Positions 16,826-25,408 of a DNA stretch of 64,000 nt are shown piece by piece. Under the pieces are notes generated by a model that saw only the letters and a list, made by a program, of their open reading frames with translations, was not told the DNA's origin and ran no database searches. Numbering within the stretch: position 1 is the first letter of the stretch; every line of letters starts with the position of its first letter. This DNA comes from Streptomyces sp. NBC_00154 (GTDB lineage Bacteria > Actinomycetota > Actinomycetes > Streptomycetales > Streptomycetaceae), in the NCBI RefSeq assembly GCF_026342835.1, contig NZ_JAPEMI010000001.1:5586501-5650500 (forward strand). The letters are read 5' to 3'. The position numbers were made by a program, and so were the translations under genes.

Positions 16826-18099
16826 TCATGCAGCTTGACGCCCTGGTAGGTGGGGTCGGTGGCCGCCGAGGCTGAGCATGGTCAGTGCGATGAGCGCTGC
16901 GGGGTCCTTGAAGCCGAAGGCCATGCGGGTGATCAGGCGGATCTTGGTGTTCATGCTCTCCACGATCCCGTTGCTCATGGAGTGCTCGGCTGCCGCCGTG
17001 ATGGCGTCCCAGTGCTTGACGATGGCCCGTTGCAGCTTGACGAAGGGCTCCAGTCGGGAGCGGCGGGCCCAAGACACCCAGTCGAGGAGGGCCTCGGGGG
17101 TGTCGGGGCCGGATTTCAACGCCAGGCGAAGGCCCTCCTTGAGCAGGTATGCGCGGTGCAGGACGGGGTGGGCTTTCGCGATGAACTCCAGTTGCGCGCG
17201 CTGGTGTTCGGTGAGGTCCTCAGGGCGTTTCCACAGGGCCCAGCGGGCCTTCTTCAGTGACTTCGAGCCCGGGGTGGCGCGGCCCTTGCCGCCGCGCTCG
17301 GCGTTCCAGACCTCGCGGCGCACGGTGTCCAGGGCGTCGGTGGCCCACTGCACGACGTGGAACGGGTCCATCACCCGCACCGCCTGCGGGCAGCGCTCGG
17401 CGACTACCTTCGCGATCCAGTCGGCGGCATCCGCGGACACGTGGGTGATCTTCGCGGAGCGTTCAGGTCCGAGCAGGTCGAAGAAGGACCGCAGTGTCTC
17501 CTTGTCCCGGCCGGCCGCCGCCCACACGAGCCGGCCGCTGTCGTGGTCGACCACCACGGTCAGGTACTTGTGGTGCCGCTTGTAGGAGATCTCGTCGATG
17601 CCGATCCGGGTAAGGCCCGCGAGCAGGTCCACGCGCTGTTCGACGTCCGACCACACGCGGGCGCAGATGCCGCCGACCGTGCGCCAGCCGATCCTCAGCA
17701 GTTGGACCACCGTGGTCTTCGAGCAGTGCGTGGCCAGCCAGGCCACCGTGTCGTCGAAGGCCAGGGTGTGCCCGGCACCGTGGCGGGCCCAGGGCACGTG
17801 GGCGACGACCACACCGTGCTCGGGACAGGACACCCGCGGCGCGTCGGCCTCGATGAACGCCCGGACCACCCCCAGGTCCAGGGCACGCCAGCGCCGGCGG
17901 CCCTCGCCGTTGTCGAACCGGGCGCACCGGCGACCGCAGACCCCGCACCGCTGCCGCCGCCTCTTCGCCGGGCGGGCATGGGCCACGATCACCACATCCC
18001 AGGGGCCCGCCTCCGCGCCGTTGCCCTCCTCGGCCTCGACCGACGCGACCACCGTGTGTTCGACTCCGAGCAGCCGAGTCCATATGCTTGCAGATCGCA
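16826..18099 (-). CDS. ISL3-family transposase
   Basis: DDE transposase with an N-terminal zinc-ribbon-like C-x2-C motif (CGVCGRRC), a helix-turn-helix (TTVVQLLRIGWRTVGGICARV) and the DDE_Tnp_ISL3 core: IGIDEISYKRHHKYLTVVVD, DAADWIAKVV, MDPFHVVQW, and a late SNGIVESMNTKIR segment containing the catalytic glutamate. Starting at GTG 18099 gives 424 residues (MRSASIWTRLLGVEH); a TTG at 18136 would add 12. I prefer the GTG because the family pattern begins there. The frame is undisturbed, so the enzyme may be active. Confidence 0.9.
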
Positions 18100-18188
18100 C
18101 GCCGTATCCAGGTTCTTCCGTTTCGTACTGTCGCAAGTCGAAACGTAGCCGGGCTACGGCGTGTTCTGCGTATCAGCCCTGGTCAGCG

Positions 18189-18212
18189 ACCCACGGAAGC
18201 GACAGGAGAGCC
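18189..18212 (-). repeat. Right terminal inverted repeat of the IS
   Basis: 24-bp exact inverse of the left end, ending CAGGAGAGCC at 18212. Confidence 0.93.
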
Positions 18213-18220
18213 CTGATTCT
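18213..18220. repeat. Target site duplication, right copy
   Basis: CTGATTCT, identical to 16790-16797. Confidence 0.95.
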
Positions 18221-19172
18221 CGGCCTGCTCTTCATCTCCATCTCGGCGACCGTCACCCCGCAGTCGCTGCGGCACGTGGTGCTTCCCGCGCTGGGCCTCA
18301 CCGTTGTCCTCGTACTCGTGGTCAGGCCCCTGGTGGCGATCGTGTCGACGCTCGGCACGGACCTGACCGGGGGCGAGCGGGGCTTCATCGGCTGGATGGC
18401 ACCGCGCGGCATCGTCGCGGCGGCGACCGCCTCGACGTTCTCCGCCACCCTGGTCGCGAAGGGGATCGGCGGCGCTTCGAAGATTCTGCCCACCACCTTC
18501 GTCGTCATCGTGGCCACGGTGACGCTGTACGGGCTGACGGCATCGGCGGTCGCCAGGCGCCTGGGCGTCGTCAGGCCGTCCCGCTCACGTCCGCTGCTGG
18601 TCGGCGGCGAGCCCTGGGTGGTGGACCTCGGGCGGGCTTTGAGAGCGGCGGGGCTGCAGGTACTGATGTGGGCCGGCCTGGAGCAGCAGCGTGAGCGCAT
18701 CGGACAGGCGGGACTCGAACTGGCTCCGGGGGAGCTGCTGGCTGCCGCCACCGGGGAGGGCGCCGAGCTGGAGGGCATCACGGCGGTGTTCCTCCTGACC
18801 GCCGAGGACGATTTCAACGCGCTGGCGGCCACCGTCCTGCGCGGCAGCGTCGAGGGATCTGTCCATCGCGTCGGTTCTCCGCGCGAGAGCGTCGGTGTGG
18901 TGGCCCCGTTCATCGGTGGCGAGGTGCTGTTCGGTACGGAGCTGACCGGGGTGGCACTGACCCGGAGGTACGAGGACGGGGCGTCCATCGTGACAAGGCC
19001 CGCAGATCAGGCCGCACCGGCCGGCTGGGACATGCTGTTCCTGGTCCGGGGCGACGGCCGACTCGATCCGGTCACCGAGGCCGACCGTCCGCTGCCCGGA
19101 CCGGGTGACCTGGCCGTCCTCCTGGCTCCCGCCGATCACCCCGCCGTGCTCCCCGCTTCAGGACAGTCGTGA
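18213..19172 (+). pseudogene. Cation/proton antiporter, 3' part, with C-terminal RCK-like domain
   Basis: Continuation of the antiporter after the insertion: LGLLFISISATVTPQSLRHV, further membrane helices with the family segment GFIGWMAPRGIVAAATAS, then a cytosolic domain beginning LVGGEPWVVDLGRALRAAGL and VFLLTAEDDFNALAA. The latter resembles a nucleotide-binding RCK/TrkA-type regulatory module. The two halves are in frame once the element is excised. A CPA1-type transporter with an RCK domain would exchange Na+ or K+ for H+ under nucleotide or ion control. Without its own promoter and start this half is probably silent. Confidence 0.88.
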
Positions 19173-19196
19173 CACCGGCGCAGGACGCACAAAAAA

Positions 19197-19234
19197 GCAG
19201 ATGCGGATCGAGGTGATACTCGATCCGCATCTGC
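19197..19234 (-). terminator. Intrinsic terminator of tRNA-Leu
   Basis: GCAGATGCGGATCGAG pairs perfectly with CTCGATCCGCATCTGC (16-bp stem, 6-nt loop GTGATA). On the minus strand the stem is followed by TTTTTT (19191-19196), a textbook rho-independent terminator. It may also stop plus-strand transcription from the antiporter. Confidence 0.9.
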
Positions 19235-19265
19235 TCCGTCTTCCTGCACAAAGGGGGAAGACCGC

Positions 19266-19353
19266 TGGTGTCCGAGGGGGGACTTGAACCCCCACGCCCG
19301 ATAAAGGGCACTAGCACCTCAAGCTAGCGCGTCTGCCATTCCGCCACCCGGAC
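19266..19353 (-). tRNA. tRNA-Leu (anticodon GAG)
   Basis: The minus strand reads GTCCGGGTGGCGGAATGGCA, then an anticodon arm CTAGC-TTGAGGT-GCTAG, giving anticodon GAG, a long variable arm (class II, as expected for Leu) and a T-arm GGGGGTTCAAGTCCCCC. The acceptor stem GTCCGGG pairs with CTCGGAC with one G-U. The discriminator is A and CCA is encoded (19266-19268). It decodes CUC and CUU. A strong terminator follows 31 nt later. Confidence 0.96.
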
Positions 19354-19536
19354 AAGGTGTCTGTCTCGCGGGCCGCGCCCGTTCCGACGTGGAAAACAAT
19401 AGCAAACATTCGGAGGTGCTCGATCACGCCACTGGCCGTGTGAACGGCGCATGACGGGGAACGGGCGGCCTTGGGCGAGCGGGCCCGGCGCGGGAGGATG
19501 GGCGGGAGCACCAGGGTGACAGTGGAAGGAAGCAGT

Positions 19537-20862
19537 GTGAGCGAGACGAACACGGTCGGCGGCCCGTCCGGCGAGGACGAGGTCGTGGATCTCTGCCGCG
19601 AGCTGATCCGGATCGACACCAGCAACTACGGAGACCACTCGGGCCCGGGTGAACGCGCGGCCGCCGAGTACATCGCCGAGCAGCTCGCGGAGGTCGGGCT
19701 CGAACCGAAGATCTTCGAATCCCACAAGGGCCGTGCCTCGACCGTCGCGCGGATCGAGGGCGAGGACCCGTCGAGGCCCGCGCTGCTCATCCACGGGCAC
19801 ACCGACGTCGTGCCGGCCAATGCCCAGGACTGGACGCACGACCCGTTCTCGGGCGAGATCGCGGACGGCTGCGTGTGGGGGCGCGGCGCGGTCGACATGA
19901 AGGACATGGACGCGATGACCCTCGCGGTCGTCCGCGACCGGATGCGCAGCGGACGCAAGCCCCCGCGCGACATCGTGCTGGCATTCCTGGCCGACGAGGA
20001 GGCCGGTGGTACGTACGGTGCGCGGTATCTCGTCGACAAGCACCCGGACCTCTTCGACGGCGTCAGCGAGGCGATCGGTGAGGTCGGTGGCTTCTCCTTC
20101 ACGGTCAACGAGAAGCTGCGGCTCTATCTCGTCGAGACGGCCCAGAAGGGCATGCACTGGATGAAGCTCACCGTGGACGGCACCGCCGGGCACGGCTCGA
20201 TGACCAACAACGACAACGCGATCACCGAGCTCTGCGAGGCCGTCGGGCGGCTCGGACGGCACAAGTGGCCGGTCAGGGTGACCAAGACCGTACGGTCCTT
20301 CCTCGACGAGCTGTCCGACGCCCTCGGCACCCCGCTCGACCCGGAGGACATGGACGCCACGCTCGCCAAGCTCGGCGGCATCGCCAAGATGATCGGCGCC
20401 ACCCTGCGCAACTCGGCCGCCCCGACCATGCTGGGCGCCGGGTACAAGGTGAACGTGATCCCCGGCCAGGCCGTCGCCCATGTCGACGGCCGTTTCCTGC
20501 CCGGCTTCGAGGACGAGTTCCTGGCCGACCTGGACCGGGTCCTCGGCCCGCGGGTGAGGCGTGAGGACGTGCACGGCGACAAGGCGCTGGAGACCAGCTT
20601 CGACGGCTCCCTGGTCGACGCGATGCAGATCGCGCTGAAGGCGGAGGACCCGATCGCCCGCGCCGTCCCGTACATGCTCTCCGGCGGCACCGACGCCAAG
20701 TCCTTCGACGACCTCGGCATCCGCTGCTTCGGATTCGCGCCGCTGAAGCTGCCGCCGGAGCTCGACTTCGCGGGCATGTTCCACGGTGTGGACGAGCGAG
20801 TACCGGTCGACGGCCTGAAATTCGGCGTGCGGGTGCTCGACCGTTTCATCGACAACTGCTAA
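19537..20862 (+). CDS. M20/M25/M40 family metallopeptidase
   Basis: Cytosolic zinc-dependent exopeptidase or amino-acyl hydrolase of 441 residues. Metal ligands are visible: H88 and D90 in HGHTDVVP, D120 in GRGAVDMKDM, and catalytic E154 with E155 in ADEEAGG. A dimerisation lid (about 195-310) and the final FHGVDERVPV histidine motif follow. The GTG at 19537 is preceded by GGAAGGA 6 nt away. It resembles dipeptidase or succinyl-diaminopimelate desuccinylase relatives; the substrate is unclear. The chaplin gene follows after 142 bp and is probably transcribed separately. Confidence 0.9.
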   Translation: MSETNTVGGPSGEDEVVDLCRELIRIDTSNYGDHSGPGERAAAEYIAEQLAEVGLEPKIFESHKGRASTVARIEGEDPSRPALLIHGHTDVVPANAQDWTHDPFSGEIADGCVWGRGAVDMKDMDAMTLAVVRDRMRSGRKPPRDIVLAFLADEEAGGTYGARYLVDKHPDLFDGVSEAIGEVGGFSFTVNEKLRLYLVETAQKGMHWMKLTVDGTAGHGSMTNNDNAITELCEAVGRLGRHKWPVRVTKTVRSFLDELSDALGTPLDPEDMDATLAKLGGIAKMIGATLRNSAAPTMLGAGYKVNVIPGQAVAHVDGRFLPGFEDEFLADLDRVLGPRVRREDVHGDKALETSFDGSLVDAMQIALKAEDPIARAVPYMLSGGTDAKSFDDLGIRCFGFAPLKLPPELDFAGMFHGVDERVPVDGLKFGVRVLDRFIDNC

Positions 20863-21004
20863 ATCATCACGCCGGTAATCGCCAGCGTGTGCGTACGTGA
20901 CCGGAACGAGTGAAAGGAACCATACGCTCGTAGCCCCATTACTTATTCCTCGTTACAGGTGATGCGGTCCGCGGCTGGGGCCGCATTGCCAACTAGGAGG
21001 AATA

Positions 21005-21238
21005 ATGATCAAGAAGGTCGTCGCTGCTGCGGCAGTCACTGGCGGTCTGGTGCTCGCGGGTGCGGGCATGGCCGTCGCCGACTCGGGCGCGCAGGGTGCC
21101 GCTGTCGGGAGCCCCGGTGTGATCTCGGGCAACACGATCCAGGTTCCCGTGCACGTGCCGGTGAACGTGTGCGGCAACACGATCTCCGTGATCGGGCTGC
21201 TCAACCCCGCCTTCGGCAACGGCTGCGTCAACGGCTGA
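21005..21238 (+). CDS. chpH: Short chaplin (ChpH type)
   Basis: Secreted amyloid-forming surfactant that coats aerial hyphae. The 77-residue precursor has a signal peptide (about 1-25, ending MAVADSG) and one chaplin domain with GVISGNTIQVPVHVPVN, CGNTISVIGLLNPAFGN and the two conserved cysteines that form a disulfide. The ATG follows a strong AGGAGG. Size and two-cysteine pattern match ChpD-H class proteins; naming it ChpH rests on its position beside a long chaplin. Expression normally depends on bld regulators and extracytoplasmic sigma factors, but I see no certain site. Confidence 0.93.
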   Translation: MIKKVVAAAAVTGGLVLAGAGMAVADSGAQGAAVGSPGVISGNTIQVPVHVPVNVCGNTISVIGLLNPAFGNGCVNG

Positions 21239-21266
21239 TGTTGTGCATCAACCCGTAAGGGTTTGA

Positions 21267-21315
21267 GCCCGGTCGGCCCCGGGGTGCACACCATGCACTC
21301 CGGGGCCGACCGGGC
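21267..21315 (+). terminator. Hairpin terminator between the two chaplin genes
   Basis: GCCCGGTCGGCCCCGG pairs with CCGGGGCCGACCGGGC with one bulge, continued by GTGCA/TGCAC. This very stable stem lies 29 nt after the chpH stop and should uncouple the two chaplins. Confidence 0.8.
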
Positions 21316-21378
21316 ACTCCGCCCCCCGCACGGTCGAGTCCGGGGGTTTTCCGGAAGGTCAGAAGGCAGGAACAACCT

Positions 21379-22143
21379 ATGCGACAGGTCACGCGTAAAG
21401 GCCTGATCACCATGGCGGCAGCGGGCGGAGTGCTCGCGCTGAGTGGTGGCTATGCGCACGCCGACGCAGGAGCGACCGGCGACGCATCGAATTCCCCGGG
21501 GGTGCTGTCAGGGAATTCGGTCGAGATCCCGGTCCACGTACCGGTCAACGCATGCGGTAACTCCGTGAGTGTCGTCGGACTGCTCAACCCCGCGGCCGGA
21601 AACGCTTGCGGAAGCGGTTCGGGAAGCGAGACTTCGAGCCGACACGGCTCGGCCGCCCCCGCATCGGACAGCCGGGCATCGAACCACAGGGCCCAGGACA
21701 CGTCGGCAGTCGACCTCGGGCCGGGAACCGGCAAGCACCGGGCCGTCGGCAGCGGCAGCAGGGACGGGGCGACCGCTGAGGGGTACACGCAGGGCTCGCC
21801 CGGCATCCTCTCGGGCAACACCGTCCAGGCGCCCATCGACATCCCCGTGAACGCCTGCGGGAACAGCATCACCATCGGCGGACTCCTCAGCCCGTCCTCC
21901 GGCAACAGTTGCGAGAACGACCCGGACGTCGCACCACCGCCGGTCACGCGCGTCACCCCGGGCAAGCCCACCCCCATGGGGCTCACGGGGTTCGGGCTGC
22001 ACCCGAACGCACCCGCGCCCCAGGCGGTCGAGCTCGCACACACCGGAGCGGGCGGGCTCGACCTGCTCGTCCCGGCGAGTGCGGGCCTGCTGCTGGCGGG
22101 CGCGGGTACGGTGCTGTACCGCCGCTCCCGCATGTCCGCGTAG
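21379..22143 (+). CDS. chpC: Long chaplin with two chaplin domains and sortase signal (ChpC type)
   Basis: Cell-wall-anchored chaplin of 254 residues. It has a signal peptide (1-29), chaplin domain 1 (about 37-78), a Ser/His-rich linker, chaplin domain 2 (about 138-179), a proline-rich spacer, then a sortase signal LAHTG at 219-223, a membrane helix and an RRSR tail. Each domain keeps two cysteines and the SPGxLSGN and PVNACGNS cores. Sortase (class E, LAXTG) would attach it to peptidoglycan, where it anchors the short chaplin layer. AGGAA precedes the ATG. The chpH-chpC order matches S. coelicolor as I recall. Confidence 0.93.
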   Translation: MRQVTRKGLITMAAAGGVLALSGGYAHADAGATGDASNSPGVLSGNSVEIPVHVPVNACGNSVSVVGLLNPAAGNACGSGSGSETSSRHGSAAPASDSRASNHRAQDTSAVDLGPGTGKHRAVGSGSRDGATAEGYTQGSPGILSGNTVQAPIDIPVNACGNSITIGGLLSPSSGNSCENDPDVAPPPVTRVTPGKPTPMGLTGFGLHPNAPAPQAVELAHTGAGGLDLLVPASAGLLLAGAGTVLYRRSRMSA

Positions 22144-22184
22144 CGGCAGGACGGACACCGGCGCAGCAGGAACGGAACGAAACG

Positions 22185-22212
22185 AGCGGGCCCCGCGGAT
22201 GCGGGGCCCGCT
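22185..22212. terminator. Bidirectional terminator between chpC and the DUF5703 gene
   Basis: AGCGGGCCCCGC and GCGGGGCCCGCT form a perfect 12-bp stem with a GGAT tetraloop between convergent genes. Confidence 0.85.
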
Positions 22213-22217
22213 TCGTC

Positions 22218-22406
22218 TCACCAGGTGGCCCGTAGCTGGCGGATGATCCGTCGGCGCAGCCGCACCCTGCGGCTGCCGTCGCGGCGCAGCGTCAATCGGT
22301 CCAACTCCCAGTGCCCGTACTCGGCATGGTCGGTCAGCAGGCGGGCCGTCTCCTTCCGGGACACCCCGCGCGGCACGTACACGTCGACAAATTCGTATTC
22401 CGGCAT
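22218..22406 (-). CDS. Small conserved DUF5703-like protein
   Basis: A 62-residue basic protein, MPEYEFVDVYVPRGVSRKET with a C-terminal RRDGSRRVRLRRRIIRQLR tail. I recall this as a small protein family (DUF5703) conserved in Streptomyces at this locus; its function is unknown. The strongly positive C-terminus could bind nucleic acid or membrane phospholipid, which is speculative. It is divergent from the following gene across 47 bp and convergent with chpC. Confidence 0.75.
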   Translation of the reverse strand: MPEYEFVDVYVPRGVSRKETARLLTDHAEYGHWELDRLTLRRDGSRRVRLRRRIIRQLRATW

Positions 22407-22440
22407 CGCATCTATTGTGCGGGCAGAGGCTGAGTACGGA

Positions 22441-22446
22441 TAGCGT
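22441..22446 (+). promoter_or_regulatory. -10 box of a leaderless promoter
   Basis: TAGCGT lies 7 nt before the ATG at 22454 with no ribosome site between. TTGTGC at 22414-22419 may be the -35. Confidence 0.45.
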
Positions 22447-22453
22447 CTGCACT

Positions 22454-23113
22454 ATGTCTGATGCTGCGCAGCCCACCGCTGCCGAGGTACGCGCCGCCGC
22501 CGATGCCGTCAAAGCCGCGCTCGACCACCACCTCGAGGCGGTCGAGCGCCGGTCCGGGGACGACGACCCGGCCGTCTACGACGCGTTCAACGCACTGGCC
22601 GCTGCGGCCGAGGTCTACGACGAACTCCTCTACGACCGCTACGACGAGGTCACCCCCTTCGAGATCCCCGGTGTCGACGACTCCATGCCGCCGTACTCCG
22701 GCCCCGAGGAGCCGAACGCGCTCAGCGTGCTGATCCGCCGCGACTACGCGGTGGTGGAGCCGCCCCGGCTGCTCGCACAGGCGCAGCGGATCGTCGACGC
22801 GGATCCGGGCGACCGTGGCAGTGGGACGGGCGCCGCGGCCGGAGCCAGTGTCCACGCGGCGCTCGGTGTGCTCTTCGGCGAGTACGAACCGGACGAGATC
22901 GCCTCCCGGCACCAGGAGTTCGGCCTGGAGGAGGGCGACTCCACGCTCTGGGTCTCGGCGGCCGAGGAGCTGCCCGAGGCAGGGGAGTGGCTCAGCGCCC
23001 CCTTCGACGAGGCCGACCCACAGCTGGTGGTCTGCCGCTTCGACGTCAGCTCCGTCTTCGACGAGGACGACCTCGACGAGGAGCTGGACGACCTGGCGAC
23101 CGACAGCTCCTGA
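22454..23113 (+). CDS. Conserved acidic hypothetical protein
   Basis: 219 residues, acidic, ending in a run of Asp/Glu (FDEDDLDEELDDLATDSS). There is no signal peptide or membrane helix. The middle contains PFEIPGVDDSMPPY and a histidine-arginine pair RHQEFGLEEGDSTLWV. I do not recognise a named domain. It looks like an actinobacterial core protein retained between the chaplins and the RecD2-like gene. The ATG at 22454 is chosen because TAGCGT, a likely -10 box, lies just upstream. Function unknown. Confidence 0.75.
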   Translation: MSDAAQPTAAEVRAAADAVKAALDHHLEAVERRSGDDDPAVYDAFNALAAAAEVYDELLYDRYDEVTPFEIPGVDDSMPPYSGPEEPNALSVLIRRDYAVVEPPRLLAQAQRIVDADPGDRGSGTGAAAGASVHAALGVLFGEYEPDEIASRHQEFGLEEGDSTLWVSAAEELPEAGEWLSAPFDEADPQLVVCRFDVSSVFDEDDLDEELDDLATDSS

Positions 23114-23129
23114 TCTTGTCGCGGACGGA

Positions 23130-23159
23130 GCCGGAGGACCGCGTGTGCGGTCCTCCGGC
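23130..23159. terminator. Bidirectional hairpin terminator
   Basis: GCCGGAGGACCGC and GCGGTCCTCCGGC form a perfect 13-bp stem with GTGT loop, between two convergent genes. Confidence 0.85.
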
Positions 23160-23170
23160 CCTCCGGTCCT

Positions 23171-25408
23171 CTAGACGGTGGCCGTCGGCAGTGCCTCCAG
23201 CAGAGCGCGCAGCCGGGTCGTGCGGTCCTGGGACGGGGACTGGGCCACCGCGCGCGGCAGCGCCTGGTCCACCCCGTGCACCACGGACAGATGCCGCTCC
23301 CCACGGCTGAAAGCGGTGTAGACCCACGCCCGGCTCAGCCCCTGTGCGGCGTCACCGGGCAGCACGACGACCACCGCCGGCCACCGCATCCCGGCCGCCT
23401 GGTGGGCGCTGAGGGCCCAGCCGTGGCGTACCGACGACTCCACCCGCTCCTGCGGTACGACGACCGGCGTGCCCGCGCAGTCCAGATGCAGGCCCTCGGC
23501 ATCGGCCGAGACGACCACACCGGGGACCGTCCTGCCGGGCGTCGGGATGTGCACGACCCGGTCGCCCGGGTCGAAGCCGCCGAACCGTCCGGGACCGGCG
23601 TTCAGCCGCTGCTTGAGTGCTGCGTTGAGTGCCCGGGTGCCCGCCGGGCCGCCGTGCCCGACGGTGATCACCTGCGTGTCCGCCGACGGTACGCCGATGG
23701 CGCGCGGCACCGAGTCGGCGACCAGCTGCACGGTGCGGTGCACCGCCTCGCCCGCGTCGTGCACGGGGACGATCACCACTTCCTTGCCGGGCGCTTCCAC
23801 CTGGTTCAGCTCGCCGATGCCGATCCCGGAGACCAGCTCGCCGATCGGACCGGGATCCGGCGTACGGGAGACCACCTGCGGGCACGCGCGGGCGGCCAGC
23901 ACATCCGCGAACACCCGGCCCGCACCCGCCGAGCCCAGCACCCCCGGATCGCCGCTCAGCACCAGCCGGGTGCCGTCGGCGAGAGACTCCACCAGGATCG
24001 CGGCCGTCTCGACATCCAGCTGCGGGGCGTCCAGCACGACCAGCAGGTCGACGGCGATCGCCCCCTCCTCGTCCCGGCCGGGGCCCTCCGCACCGGACAG
24101 CAGCCCGGCGAGGGTGACGGCCGCCGACGGGTCGTCGAGCGCCTCGGCCAGCCGCCGCCTGCCGTCCACGCTGTGGGTGGCGCCGACGGCCCGCAGCCCG
24201 AGGGAGCGGGCGGTGGTGATCAGCGCGGCGGGTTCGGCCCTGGCCGCCTCACCGCCGGTGTGCGCGACGAGACCACCGGCCGCGACGGTGCGGATCAGCT
24301 CGGCCGCCGAGGGGGAACCGGCGGCCGCGGCCGCCTCCGACCAGTCGGCATCCTTCTCACAGGCGTTGACCAGCCGCGCCAGACCGTCGGCGAGACTCTC
24401 CTCGGCGAGCGCGTACCGGTCGAGGCCGAGCAGCACCTGCGGCGGCTCCTGCCCGGCGCTGTCCTCGGCCGGCTCGCCGGCGAGCTCCTCCGCCCCCTCG
24501 TCGTCCAGCTCGTCCGGACCCTCCTGGAAGACCAGCACGACGCCCTCGGCGACAGCGTGCTGCACGGCTGCCTCGGGGTCGGTCACCGCACGCTCGGCGA
24601 GCGCGGCCCGCACCGCAGAGGCGTCCAGCGCGGTATGCCCCTGCAGCGCGGCGCGCTCCAGCAGCCAGCCGACCAGCGCCGCCGTCCGCCGCTCGTCGTC
24701 CGGACCGCAACCGGCGCCCAGCAGGGCCCGCGCGAAGCCGTCGGCCTGCTCGGGCCGGACGCCGGCGACGGCCAGCAGCTGCCACGGGTCCTCACGCAGC
24801 ACGTCGGCCGCCTGAGCGCCGAGCGTCTGTGCCGCCGGGCCCGCCAGAGCCTCCGGCGCCCCGCCCTCGGCCAGCACGGCCGACACCGCGGCCACGGCCT
24901 CCGCGGAGGCGCCCTGCGGCGCCCGGACCGGCTCGGGTGCACGGGGGCGTACCGGTGCGGGTGCGGGAGCGACCCGGCGGGGGGTGGGCGCGGGTGCGTC
25001 GAAGAACACCGCACCGGGCTTCTCGCCGCTCTCCACGGCGCGCACCGCCGCCAGGAGATCGGCGGCCGGTCCGCTCAGCTTGGCGCCGGCCGCGATGGGA
25101 CCGCCCTTCTCGGCCTTGCGCTTCTCGATCCGCTCCCGCAACTCACGCTGGGCAGCGAGCTCGGCCTCGGCCTCGGAGAGCGCGGCGGCGGCCGCCTCGC
25201 CGTCGGCCGCGTCGGTGGAGTCCGCTGCGCCGGCCGCGTCCGTCCCGTCCTTCTTCTCCGCCTCGGGTTCCGTGGCCGCCCCGCCCGCGTCGCCTCCCAC
25301 GTCCTCGGCGGACGGGTCGGGTGCGGCGGCAGCGGTGTCCGCGACAACGGTGTCGTCGTCGGCGGCGGCCGAGGGGCCAGGGGTTTCCCCCCGGGGAAGC
25401 GCAGTCAC
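23171..25408 (-). CDS. RecD2-like helicase-related protein with degenerate ATPase motifs
   Basis: A 745-residue protein with an acidic, Ala/Asp-rich disordered N-terminus (1-80), a coiled-coil-like segment (75-105), a helix-hairpin-helix-type region (about 172-270, LREDPWQLLAVAGVRPEQADGF), and a C-terminal half that follows the RecD2/ExoV layout. Where RecD2 has GGPGTGKT, this protein has GGLVAHTGGEAAR (378-390). The Walker B region reads LLVVLDAPQLD instead of a DE motif, although GDPGVLGSAGAGRVFADVL and the C-terminal UvrD_C_2 domain (LSAHQAAGMRWPAVVVV, WVYTAFSRGERHL) remain. It probably binds DNA without hydrolysing ATP. GTG start overlaps the upstream reductase stop (GTGA), so the two are coupled. 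Confidence 0.8.
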   Translation of the reverse strand: MTALPRGETPGPSAAADDDTVVADTAAAAPDPSAEDVGGDAGGAATEPEAEKKDGTDAAGAADSTDAADGEAAAAALSEAEAELAAQRELRERIEKRKAEKGGPIAAGAKLSGPAADLLAAVRAVESGEKPGAVFFDAPAPTPRRVAPAPAPVRPRAPEPVRAPQGASAEAVAAVSAVLAEGGAPEALAGPAAQTLGAQAADVLREDPWQLLAVAGVRPEQADGFARALLGAGCGPDDERRTAALVGWLLERAALQGHTALDASAVRAALAERAVTDPEAAVQHAVAEGVVLVFQEGPDELDDEGAEELAGEPAEDSAGQEPPQVLLGLDRYALAEESLADGLARLVNACEKDADWSEAAAAAGSPSAAELIRTVAAGGLVAHTGGEAARAEPAALITTARSLGLRAVGATHSVDGRRRLAEALDDPSAAVTLAGLLSGAEGPGRDEEGAIAVDLLVVLDAPQLDVETAAILVESLADGTRLVLSGDPGVLGSAGAGRVFADVLAARACPQVVSRTPDPGPIGELVSGIGIGELNQVEAPGKEVVIVPVHDAGEAVHRTVQLVADSVPRAIGVPSADTQVITVGHGGPAGTRALNAALKQRLNAGPGRFGGFDPGDRVVHIPTPGRTVPGVVVSADAEGLHLDCAGTPVVVPQERVESSVRHGWALSAHQAAGMRWPAVVVVLPGDAAQGLSRAWVYTAFSRGERHLSVVHGVDQALPRAVAQSPSQDRTTRLRALLEALPTATV

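Larger units (their letters stand above)
16798..18212. mobile_element. Complete ISL3-family insertion sequence (1415 bp)
   Basis: The element begins GGCTCTCCTG and ends with the reverse complement CAGGAGAGCC. Perfect 24-bp terminal inverted repeats occupy 16798-16821 and 18189-18212, flanked by the 8-bp direct repeat CTGATTCT. It carries one minus-strand transposase gene filling nearly its whole length. Intact ends, a perfect target duplication and an open transposase frame indicate a young, possibly still mobile copy. It splits the antiporter gene. Confidence 0.95.
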
